A stretch of 18,271 nt of DNA from Porphyromonadaceae bacterium UBA4259 (GTDB taxonomy: Bacteria; Bacteroidota; Bacteroidia; Bacteroidales; Muribaculaceae): assembly GCA_002396125.1 (NCBI GenBank), contig DGWL01000093.1:1-18271 (forward strand), in the 5' to 3' direction. Made by a program: the position numbers and the translations under genes. Shown here in pieces: positions 7,901-14,904 of this stretch (the first letter of the stretch is position 1; every line of letters begins with the position of its first letter). The notes under the pieces were generated by a model. That model was not told the origin of the DNA. It saw only the letters and a program-made list of their open reading frames with translations, and did no database searches.

Positions 7901-10900
7901 GACTGGCACCCTGCAAAGCATCGAGAACGACATCCTCATGCACCTGATGAAAGGCGAGGCTACAGCAGCGACCGCTACTGCCACCAAGACCGAGGCTCTC
8001 ACCGCTGTACCTCTCTCCTATGCACAGACGGGTGTGTACTTTGAGTGCCTGAAGAACCCCACTTCCACAATATATAATATACCCTATCTGCTCACCTACC
8101 CCACTTCCATTGACCCTGACCGCCTTGCCGGCACAGTGAAACAAGTGGTGGAGAGCCATCCCGAATTGAGCGTGCATTTCATCACCGATGGTGATAAGAT
8201 AATGCAAACTCTTGACGATGCCGCTGCTGTAACAATACCAATCACCAGCATGAGCGATGAGGAACTGGAAACCTATAAGAACGAGTTTGTGCGACCGTTC
8301 AACTTGCACAAGGCTCCGCTCTACCGCTTTGAGGTGGTTATAACCCCCAGCGGCACGCATCTGCTACTCGATGTGCATCACCTGCTATTCGACGGTGGCT
8401 CGGCCGACTTGATGCTACGCCAGCTCAACGCCGCTCTTGAAGGCAAGAATGTGGAGAAAGAGACTTATTCCTACCTCGACTTTGTCAACGACCAGCAAGC
8501 AGCCGAAGACACCGAAGAGTTCAAGGCCTCACAGCAGTTCTTCGCCGAGCGACTTGCCACTTGCGAGGGAGCCAGCGAGATTGCTGCCGACCTGCCCAAG
8601 AGCAATGTTCAGGGAATGATTGGTGAGGTGGTATGTCCTGTCAATCACGAGAAGGTAGCAGCCTTTGGCCGTGATCAGGAAGTTACTCCGGCTCACATTT
8701 TCCTTGCCGCTACAGCTCTGGTTGTGTCACGCCACACCAACAATCGCGACGTGTACTTGTGCACTGTGAGCAACGGTCGCTCCAATCTCAAGATTGCCGA
8801 CACGGTGGGTATGTTTGTCAACACCTTGCCACTGGGCATAAGCATCGAGGACGTTAGCGTCAAGGATTACCTGCGCTCTACCAGCGAGACCTTCGACCTC
8901 ACATTGCGCCACGAGGACTACCCATTTGCCCGCATTGCTGCCGACTATAGCTTCCGTCCCGCCATTGCCTATGCTTATCAAGTGGGTGTGCTGTCGCAAT
9001 ACACCGTCGACGGCCAAGCCATCAACCAGGAGTTGCTTGAGCTGAAGGTTCCCAAGTTTAAAATCAACATCAAGATAGAATCGCGAGGCATCGTGGTGCA
9101 ATATGACGATGCCATCTACAGCGAGCGCCTGGCGACCTCGCTGGCACAAAGCATCGCCGCTGTGGTCGAGCGCATGATGGCACAACCTGCCACCATGGTG
9201 CGTCACATCTCAATCGTTAGCGATGAGCAGGAGAACGAACTGGCGCAACTGCGTCAGGTGGCGACTGCCGACGCCCCCATTCATCTCTTCCACGATTGCA
9301 TTGGCCACTATGCCGCCATCAACCCCGAGCGCGACGCGCTTGTGGCAATCGACGGCAAGTTTACCTATAGCGAAATGGATGAGGTGACCACGCGCATAGC
9401 GGCTGCCCTGCAAACACGTGGCGTGAAGGAACGCGACCGCGTGGCATTGCTCTTGCCACGCACCAGCAGGCTGATTCTGGCCCTCTTCGGTGTGCTGAAA
9501 ACCGGAGCCGCCTACATCCCCTGCGACCCCGAGTATCCAGCCGACCGCATCAAGCTCATTCTCGAGGATAGCGAGGCACGCTACATCATCACCACTGCCG
9601 ACCGTCTAGGCAGTGTTGCTCCCGAGAAAGCAATTGACGTTGAAGAGCTTATCGCAAGCAATGAAGTTTACCGCAAACCCGCCATCACCCCCGATGACCT
9701 TGCCTACCTCATCTACACCAGTGGCTCTACAGGTCGCCCCAAGGGTGTGATGTTGAGGCATGAGGGAATATGCAACTATCTCTACGGCCATCCGGCCAAC
9801 GTTTTTGCCAACGCCGTGCTTACCGATGCCGAACGAGTGCTGAGCGTGACCACAATCTCATTTGACGCCGCTCTGCAAGACATTGGCATGGCCTACTACA
9901 ACGGCAAGACACTGATTGTCGCCACCGAGGAGCAAGCCAACAATCCACTTGAGCTGGCCGCGCTCATCAAGCGCGAGGGCATCAACATGGTGAGTGGAAC
10001 ACCCTCAAGATGGCAAACCTGGCTCACCAGCGACGACTTTGCTCAAGCAATTGCCAACATCAAGATAGCACGCGCCGGTGGCGAGAAATTCAGCGACCAG
10101 CTGTTGCACCAGTTGCGCACCGTGAGCAAGGCTCGCATCTTTAACTGCTATGGTCCAACCGAGATTACCGTAGCCTCCAACAATGCCGAGCTCACCCGTG
10201 CCGGTATCGTCACCGTGGGCCGCCCGCAGCTCAATGTCAAGGAATTTATCGTCGACAGCGACGGCAACGAGCTACCCGTGGGCGTAGTGGGAGAACTCTA
10301 CATTGGCGGTCGTGGAGTGGCTCGAGGCTACAACAACCTCGACGACATGACACGCGAGCGCTTTATCGACTATCACGACACACGCATCTATAAGAGTGGC
10401 GACTACGCCAAGTGGCTACCTGACGGCAACGTCGTGATTCTAGGTCGCACCGACCATCAAATCAAGCTGCGCGGCCTGCGCATCGAGCTTGGCGAGATTG
10501 AGAATGTGATTTTGCGCGTCGAGGGCATCGACAAGGTGGTGATCATGATTCGCAAGATTGCCGGCAAGGAGCACTTGTGCGCCTACTATACTGCCGACCG
10601 ACCACTTGCGCCTGATGCTGTGAAAGAAGAAATAGCAAAGAGCCTGACACAATACATGGTGCCCACAGCCTACAAGCAACTCGACAAGATGCCCATGACG
10701 CCAAATGGCAAGACCGACGTCAAGGCGCTGCCCGAGCCCGAACTGGCAGTCACTTCGGCCTATGAGGAACCGGCCACCAAGACCGAGCGCACCTTCTGCG
10801 ACATCTTTGCCGACATTCTGCAGATGGACAAGGTGGGAGCTACCGACAACTTCTTTGAGCTTGGAGGCACATCACTGGTGGTGACACGCGTTATCATCGA

Positions 10901-12185
10901 AGCCGACAAAGCCGGAATGCATGTGGCCTACGGCGACGTCTTCGCCAACCCCACACCGCGCCAACTGGCACGACTGGTGAGTGGCGAGGGCGACAGCGAG
11001 GGCAGTGACGAGGTAACCTCGTTTGACTACTCAGCCATCAACACCATGCTGGCAGGCAACACGCTCGATGCCTTCCGCAATGGCGAGCGGCAGCAGCTTG
11101 GCAACGTGCTGCTCACCGGCGCCACCGGTTACCTGGGCATCCACATCCTGCGCGAACTAATCGACAGCGATGCCCGCAACATCTACTGCCTCGTGCGTGG
11201 CAAGGATGCCGAGAAGGCCGAGAGCCGCCTGCGCACGCTGCTGTTCTACTACTTTGCCGACGCTTTCAAGGATCTCTTTGGCAAGCGCCTGCACGTGGTG
11301 GTGGGCGACGTGACAAGCGACCTTGACGAGAGCCTCGACATCAACACCATCTTCAACTGCGCCGCTATCGTGAAGCACTTCAGCGAGGGCACCGAGATTG
11401 AGGATGTGAACATAGGCGGAGCCGGGCGTTGCGTTGACTTCTGCCTGAAGAAGGGCGCCAAGCTCGTTCACATCTCCACAGCCAGCACGCGAGGCCTGTG
11501 GGCAGGCGAGGCGCGCGACGATGTGTTCACCGAGCAACGATTCTACATGGGTCAGTTCTTGGGTAACAAGTACATTTACTCTAAGTTTATGGCCGAGCGC
11601 CTAATCCTCGACGCCGTTGCGCGTCAGGGACTCAGCGCCAAGATAATGCGTGTGGGTAACCTCGCGGCACGTTCGACCGACGGTGAGTTTCAAGCCAACT
11701 TCCAGACTAACTCGTTCATGGGTCGCATCAAGGTCTACAACATGCTTGGGGTGTGCCCCTTTGCCATGCGCAACAAGACTGTTGAGTTCTCGCCCATCAA
11801 CGAGGTGGCTCATGCCATCGTGATGCTTGCCACCACGCCACGCGAGTGCTGCGTGTTCCACCCCTACAACATCCACACGCAGTTCCTGGGCGACGTGCTC
11901 ATGGGCCTGCACACTGTGGGCGAGGGAATACGCTTCGTTGAGCAGGAAGAGTTCAACAAGGCTATGGACGACGCTAAGAACGACCCCGCCAAGGCACGAC
12001 AGCTGTCGAGCCTGCTCGCCTACCAAGACATGGCTCACGGACAAAAGACCACCGACGTCAAGCGCGACAACGACTACACTACTCAAGTCCTTTACCGCCT
12101 CGGCTTCGCCTGGTCGCCCACATCGTGGGACTACGTGGAGCGCATGCTCACCGCCATTGGCGGCCTAGGCTTCTTCGACATGTAG
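4938..12185 (+). CDS. Two-module nonribosomal peptide synthetase with terminal thioester reductase (C-A-T-C-A-T-R)
   Basis: Seen in 2415 aa. C1 about 5-420, with HHxxxDG at 128-134 (HHIIVDG). A1 about 430-915: TSGSTG 581-586, YGPTE 712-716, YRTGD 799-803, A10 Lys907 in NQK rather than the usual NGK. T1 about 927-1003, probable phosphopantetheine Ser963 in an unusual GLTSI context. C2 about 1021-1440, HHLLFDG 1147-1153. A2 about 1448-1935: TSGSTG 1594-1599, YGPTE 1738-1742, A10 Lys1925. T2 about 1943-2015, Ser1979 in LGGTSL. R about 2040-2415: GATGYLG 2061-2067, YxxxK at Tyr2212/Lys2216, a short-chain-dehydrogenase-type NAD(P)H reductase. No epimerase or thioesterase. Known: such reductases release the chain as an aldehyde, and gut C-A-T-C-A-T-R enzymes make dipeptide aldehydes and pyrazinones. 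Inferred: two amino acids are joined and released as an aldehyde in the cytoplasm; the N-terminal C domain may add an acyl cap. It needs a phosphopantetheinyl transferase encoded elsewhere. It is co-directional with the STAS gene, 12 bp apart. GC rises from about 44% near 5041-5220 to 60% near 12001-12180. Domain assignment very sure; substrates not. Confidence 0.97.
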   Translation: MKISAPLSKSQYGLYVDCAGHPGLARYNLPYIYVLDGSLDGERLCSSVVAAFKSHPTLFTRIELGNDGEPLQTLDLEKEELKVNVREIQDIEQEKLNLVKPFNIYGDRLFHIDVMHDGTHYYLFIDYHHIIVDGTSMQLLLHDIEHAYCSEEIPDEGITMAQIALDEIEKRKQPEFEDAKRWYASNFDCGDTFTQLMPDLDESEPSEASLLRTMQIDLTRVENYCKENGIFKSNFFTAAYSLLLAKYNNEQESLFTTVYNGRSDKRMSHTVGMMVKTLPVYGKFSNETTTLDFLRALQEQMTGCREHCIYSYSDLMTDINLQTNSMFAWHAHLFGDQQWAGKPMKSVRLGNSTLEASLYLKAFILDGKCQVKAEYNGNEYSQELIAQLLESYDAMLEGLLTQELVKDINITTASQIEVLDSFNNNDAPYDDSHSIVSLFNKQVATTPTNVAVVYKDHSYTYSQVDEISNRIAAAIAAKGLGKEDVVSVLIPRCEWMAIASLGVLKAGCAYQPLDPSYPTERLNFMMKDASAKLLIADSELRSLVNEYEGEVMLTSDIDSLPSAPAPSVTIEPDQLFIMLYTSGSTGIPKGCQLTHANLVAFCNWYQRFYDLKPEHRVAAYASYGFDACMMDLYPALTCGAAVHIIPEEIRLDLIALNDYFEQNNISHSFMTTQVGYQFATSIENHSLLHLSTGGEKLASLTPPQGYKFYNVYGPTECTIFTTTFTVDKRYKDIPIGKPLENMRLYIVDPQQHRLPVGAAGELWVAGPQVSRGYLNRPEKTAEVYIDNPFTSDEKYRRIYRTGDIVRYLPGGDIQFVGRRDGQVKIRGFRIELKEVEGIIREFPGIKDATVQAFDEEGGGKFIAAYIVSDSEVDIEALNNFILDEKPPYMVPAVTMQIDAIPLNQNQKVNKRALPKPEKKAQAVEEVNVPMNVLEQELHEIVASIVGNTDFGITTPLGYAGLTSISSIRLAVQVNKRYGVTLDSKSLVKTGTLQSIENDILMHLMKGEATAATATATKTEALTAVPLSYAQTGVYFECLKNPTSTIYNIPYLLTYPTSIDPDRLAGTVKQVVESHPELSVHFITDGDKIMQTLDDAAAVTIPITSMSDEELETYKNEFVRPFNLHKAPLYRFEVVITPSGTHLLLDVHHLLFDGGSADLMLRQLNAALEGKNVEKETYSYLDFVNDQQAAEDTEEFKASQQFFAERLATCEGASEIAADLPKSNVQGMIGEVVCPVNHEKVAAFGRDQEVTPAHIFLAATALVVSRHTNNRDVYLCTVSNGRSNLKIADTVGMFVNTLPLGISIEDVSVKDYLRSTSETFDLTLRHEDYPFARIAADYSFRPAIAYAYQVGVLSQYTVDGQAINQELLELKVPKFKINIKIESRGIVVQYDDAIYSERLATSLAQSIAAVVERMMAQPATMVRHISIVSDEQENELAQLRQVATADAPIHLFHDCIGHYAAINPERDALVAIDGKFTYSEMDEVTTRIAAALQTRGVKERDRVALLLPRTSRLILALFGVLKTGAAYIPCDPEYPADRIKLILEDSEARYIITTADRLGSVAPEKAIDVEELIASNEVYRKPAITPDDLAYLIYTSGSTGRPKGVMLRHEGICNYLYGHPANVFANAVLTDAERVLSVTTISFDAALQDIGMAYYNGKTLIVATEEQANNPLELAALIKREGINMVSGTPSRWQTWLTSDDFAQAIANIKIARAGGEKFSDQLLHQLRTVSKARIFNCYGPTEITVASNNAELTRAGIVTVGRPQLNVKEFIVDSDGNELPVGVVGELYIGGRGVARGYNNLDDMTRERFIDYHDTRIYKSGDYAKWLPDGNVVILGRTDHQIKLRGLRIELGEIENVILRVEGIDKVVIMIRKIAGKEHLCAYYTADRPLAPDAVKEEIAKSLTQYMVPTAYKQLDKMPMTPNGKTDVKALPEPELAVTSAYEEPATKTERTFCDIFADILQMDKVGATDNFFELGGTSLVVTRVIIEADKAGMHVAYGDVFANPTPRQLARLVSGEGDSEGSDEVTSFDYSAINTMLAGNTLDAFRNGERQQLGNVLLTGATGYLGIHILRELIDSDARNIYCLVRGKDAEKAESRLRTLLFYYFADAFKDLFGKRLHVVVGDVTSDLDESLDINTIFNCAAIVKHFSEGTEIEDVNIGGAGRCVDFCLKKGAKLVHISTASTRGLWAGEARDDVFTEQRFYMGQFLGNKYIYSKFMAERLILDAVARQGLSAKIMRVGNLAARSTDGEFQANFQTNSFMGRIKVYNMLGVCPFAMRNKTVEFSPINEVAHAIVMLATTPRECCVFHPYNIHTQFLGDVLMGLHTVGEGIRFVEQEEFNKAMDDAKNDPAKARQLSSLLAYQDMAHGQKTTDVKRDNDYTTQVLYRLGFAWSPTSWDYVERMLTAIGGLGFFDM

Positions 12186-12188
12186 TAA

Positions 12189-12246
12189 TGTCCTAAAATG
12201 TGTATTCTCAAAAGGTAATCCCTTTGAGGACACTCATTTAAGGACA
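12189..12246 (+). terminator. 58-bp imperfect inverted repeat after the NRPS, probable terminator
   Basis: Arms of 27 nt (12189-12215 and 12220-12246) around a TAAT loop match at 22 of 27 positions plus one G-T wobble. The structure starts 4 nt after the NRPS stop, and a run of seven T (12254-12260) follows 7 nt beyond it. The T run is a little far for a classical intrinsic terminator, and the arms are long for one, so a small palindromic repeat element is the alternative. It sits between the NRPS and the FN3 gene. Confidence 0.6.
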
Positions 12247-12285
12247 GGTTCACTTTTTTTAAATAACTTATATTATTAATCCAAA

Positions 12286-14679
12286 ATGTTTAACATTATG
12301 AAAAAGAAATTATTCTACTTCTTAGTTTTGGTGGTAATGGCCGCTTTTAAGCCTGCTGTTGCCACTGAACTGACTGTGTATGAAGGGACATCCACCAGCG
12401 ACAAGGTTCCTGCATTCGTTTATTATTGGGATGACTTCACAAGATGCCAAACTGTTATTCCGGCCACCGACCTGGAAGAAATGGTTGGAGGTACTATCAG
12501 TGCCATGACATTCTACACCGATGCTCAGAACATTCCCTATACATCGCTCTCAACAGCCGATGTATATCTGATGGAGGTGGATTACACCACAATAAGTGCC
12601 TATGAGCCAAAGAGTGCCGGCACCATGGTGTATCAAGGTACGTTCGACTTTGTGGCAACCGATGCCGGAGGCTTGCTGACCATCACGTTTGCCACGCCTT
12701 ATACCTATGAGGGTGGAAATTTGCTCATTGGCATTGAGAACACCACCGATGCCGCCTACAAGCACATGTATTTTTATGGTCAAAACGTGGATGGTGCATC
12801 AATTTCGGGATACAGCGCCTACACCCTGGATAATGCTACCGCCACTCAGCGCAATTTTATTCCCAAAACCACGTTTACCTACACCCCTAATGAGGGTCCT
12901 GTTTACCACAAGCCTGCCAACTTGCAGGTGACCGACATAGCTGCCAATAGTGCCAAGGCCACTTGGCAACCTGGCGGCAATGAGACTGCATGGAATCTTG
13001 AGTACAAGAAGGCAAGCGATGAAGATTGGACTGCCGTGCCATTGACCGCTACAAGCTATGATCTGGACGTTCTTGACAACAACACCACCTATAATGTGCG
13101 TGTTCAAGGCGACTATGGCGACGGCAACCTGAGCAGCTGGACCACAACATCATTTACCACACTCAAATGCGACGACATGGGGTTTATCACCTATGAGCTC
13201 AACGACTCTTATAGCGACGGATGGAACGGTGCGTCAATCAATGTGGTTGATGCCGCAACCAATGAAGTGATTCAAACCCTTACCGTCACTTCCAAAACTG
13301 CTTCAGGCACCATCGGCATCTGCCTGGGCGAGACTTTCAACTTCGTTTGGGTGTCGGGCAACTACGATAATGAATGTTCGTTCTCCATCACAGATCCTTT
13401 TGGCCAACCCATCTACACGAGCCCTGCCGGTGCTCCACCGGCTGCCGGCCAGTTTGCCTCTTACACCTATGAACTCAATCCCAACCCCATGCCTGCCAAC
13501 CTTGCTGTGAGCAACGTCACATCAACTACCGCCGAAGCCACCTGGACAGGCCAGGCCGAAGCCTACAACCTGCGCTATCGCACTAAGGCCGGCTATGAGA
13601 AGTTTTACCAAGAAAGCTTCGAGAACGGGATGGGAGACTGGACAATCGTCGACAACGACGGCGATGAAATCAACTGGGAAATGTTGAATTTGAACAACTA
13701 CACGATGAGTGGCATTCAACTTGTTGCTGCCGATGGTGATTATGTTATGGCATCAAAAAGTTATCTTAATGATGACTGGGGATATATCTCAGGCGACAAC
13801 TGGCTCATCAGCCCACTGCTTGACCTTAGGGGCACTCTCAGGTTCTATGTCGCCGACCTTGGATCAAACTATATCGAGCATTTCAGCGTGATGATTTCCA
13901 CCAATGGCACCGACCCGGCCAGTTTCACGGCACTCGACGAGAATGTGGCCACTTCAGGAATAATCAACAATTGGGCAGAGCATAGTTACGACTTGAGTGC
14001 CTATGATGGACAGCAGGGCTACATCGCCATCCGTCACGAAAGCAGCGGACAAGGTGGCTACTACTTGTTTGTTGACGCAATCTCGCTTGATGGAGAGGAA
14101 ATTCCCGCCGGCGAGTGGACTACACTGAGCAACGTGACCAGTCCCACCACAATAGAAGGCTTGAGTGCCGGCACCGAGTATGAAGCGCAAGTACAGGCCA
14201 TCTATGAGGATGTCGAGAACTCCGACTGGACTGCCTCGGTCAACTTCACCACACTGGAGGCTGAGCCGGTCATCACGCTCGACCATGACTTCGGCACCTA
14301 CGATGCTCCCACAATCGTTCATGTTACTGTAGAAAACATGCCCGAAAACGGCGCTATTTGGTATATGTTTACTCCCGTCGGTTCACCGGCTCCCGCAGTT
14401 TCAAAGGCTCTTGACGGCTGGGAAGACTACGACAACGAGCAAGGCATCTATGTAAACATCAGTGGCCAGCTCTCGGTAGTTGTGGTCGATGCCGGCGAGA
14501 ACATCATCGCCCGCAAGGTGGGTGATTACATCATCAACAAGCCTTCAGCCGTTGAGACAATTTCTGCCGGTAGCAACGACAGTAACGACTGGTACACCAT
14601 CGGCGGCCACAAGCTCAACGGCAAGCCCGTTACCCCCGGCATATACCTGAACGGCAACAAGAAAGTTGTGATTAGATAA
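12286..14679 (+). CDS. Secreted FN3/choice-of-anchor adhesin-like protein with T9SS-like tail
   Basis: Seen in 797 aa: signal peptide (MKKK from residue 5, hydrophobic stretch to about 21, cleavage near AVA at 26). An N-terminal beta domain spans 27-200; an FN3 module 207-293; a module around DSYSDGWNGA (307-316) seen in many secreted Bacteroidetes proteins. A second FN3 module begins at 402, is interrupted after RYRTK by a MAM/cleaved-adhesin-like module (about 437-604: ESFENGMGDW, GDNWLISPLLDL, FVDAISLDG), and resumes at 606-658. A domain like chitobiase C-terminal modules follows (660-750), then a short sorting tail (755-797) with YTIGGHKLNGKP and PGIYLNGNKKVVIR. Inferred: exported and displayed or released at the cell surface, binding glycan, protein or neighbouring cells; no catalytic residues are recognised. 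An ATG at 12298 (MKKKLF) is an equally good start. The hairpin at 12189-12246 separates it from the NRPS, so co-transcription is doubtful. Confidence 0.93.
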   Translation: MFNIMKKKLFYFLVLVVMAAFKPAVATELTVYEGTSTSDKVPAFVYYWDDFTRCQTVIPATDLEEMVGGTISAMTFYTDAQNIPYTSLSTADVYLMEVDYTTISAYEPKSAGTMVYQGTFDFVATDAGGLLTITFATPYTYEGGNLLIGIENTTDAAYKHMYFYGQNVDGASISGYSAYTLDNATATQRNFIPKTTFTYTPNEGPVYHKPANLQVTDIAANSAKATWQPGGNETAWNLEYKKASDEDWTAVPLTATSYDLDVLDNNTTYNVRVQGDYGDGNLSSWTTTSFTTLKCDDMGFITYELNDSYSDGWNGASINVVDAATNEVIQTLTVTSKTASGTIGICLGETFNFVWVSGNYDNECSFSITDPFGQPIYTSPAGAPPAAGQFASYTYELNPNPMPANLAVSNVTSTTAEATWTGQAEAYNLRYRTKAGYEKFYQESFENGMGDWTIVDNDGDEINWEMLNLNNYTMSGIQLVAADGDYVMASKSYLNDDWGYISGDNWLISPLLDLRGTLRFYVADLGSNYIEHFSVMISTNGTDPASFTALDENVATSGIINNWAEHSYDLSAYDGQQGYIAIRHESSGQGGYYLFVDAISLDGEEIPAGEWTTLSNVTSPTTIEGLSAGTEYEAQVQAIYEDVENSDWTASVNFTTLEAEPVITLDHDFGTYDAPTIVHVTVENMPENGAIWYMFTPVGSPAPAVSKALDGWEDYDNEQGIYVNISGQLSVVVVDAGENIIARKVGDYIINKPSAVETISAGSNDSNDWYTIGGHKLNGKPVTPGIYLNGNKKVVIR

Positions 14680-14694
14680 AATGCTCACGCTCGC

Positions 14695-14750
14695 AAAGCA
14701 TTGAGCATGGGCTCATGCTTTATCTCACTTAATCGCATTTTTAAGTGAGA
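14695..14750 (+). terminator. Pair of hairpins downstream of the FN3 gene
   Basis: First hairpin: AAAGCAT (14695-14701) and GAGC (14703-14706) pair with GCTC (14711-14714) and ATGCTTT (14715-14721), with one bulged T. Second hairpin: a perfect 10-bp stem TCTCACTTAA (14723-14732) / TTAAGTGAGA (14741-14750). Neither has a following T tract, so the main stop is probably 14842-14880; these may protect the 3' end of the message. Confidence 0.5.
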
Positions 14751-14841
14751 GGAGAACTGAGCTTGCTCAAGTTATCCCGAACGTGAACAACTTCAAGCGA
14801 TAGCTTAACGTTATTATCAAATAAACTTCTTAACCACCAAA

Positions 14842-14880
14842 AAAAAATGCACTCGCCTGCGCTAAGCGAGTGCATTTTTT
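14842..14880. terminator. Bidirectional intrinsic terminator between convergent genes
   Basis: A perfect 15-bp inverted repeat (14842-14856 and 14866-14880, core TGCACTCGC / GCGAGTGCA) with a 9-nt loop. Six A on the left and six T on the right give a T tract on whichever strand is transcribed. It lies between the plus-strand FN3 gene ending at 14679 and the minus-strand lipoprotein gene ending at 14905, so it can serve both. Confidence 0.92.
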
Positions 14881-14904
14881 GCATTTGCCCGAGTGGCCTA
14901 ATTA

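Noticed and set aside
11040..12185. Thioesterase or epimerase at the end of the NRPS
   Set aside because: The C-terminal domain has the GATGYLG and YxxxK pattern of a nucleotide-binding reductase; no GxSxG hydrolase motif or epimerase domain is present.
12286..14679. FN3 protein as part of the NRPS operon
   Set aside because: A long inverted repeat and a 100-bp gap separate them, and nothing in the protein suggests a biosynthetic role; same strand alone is not enough.
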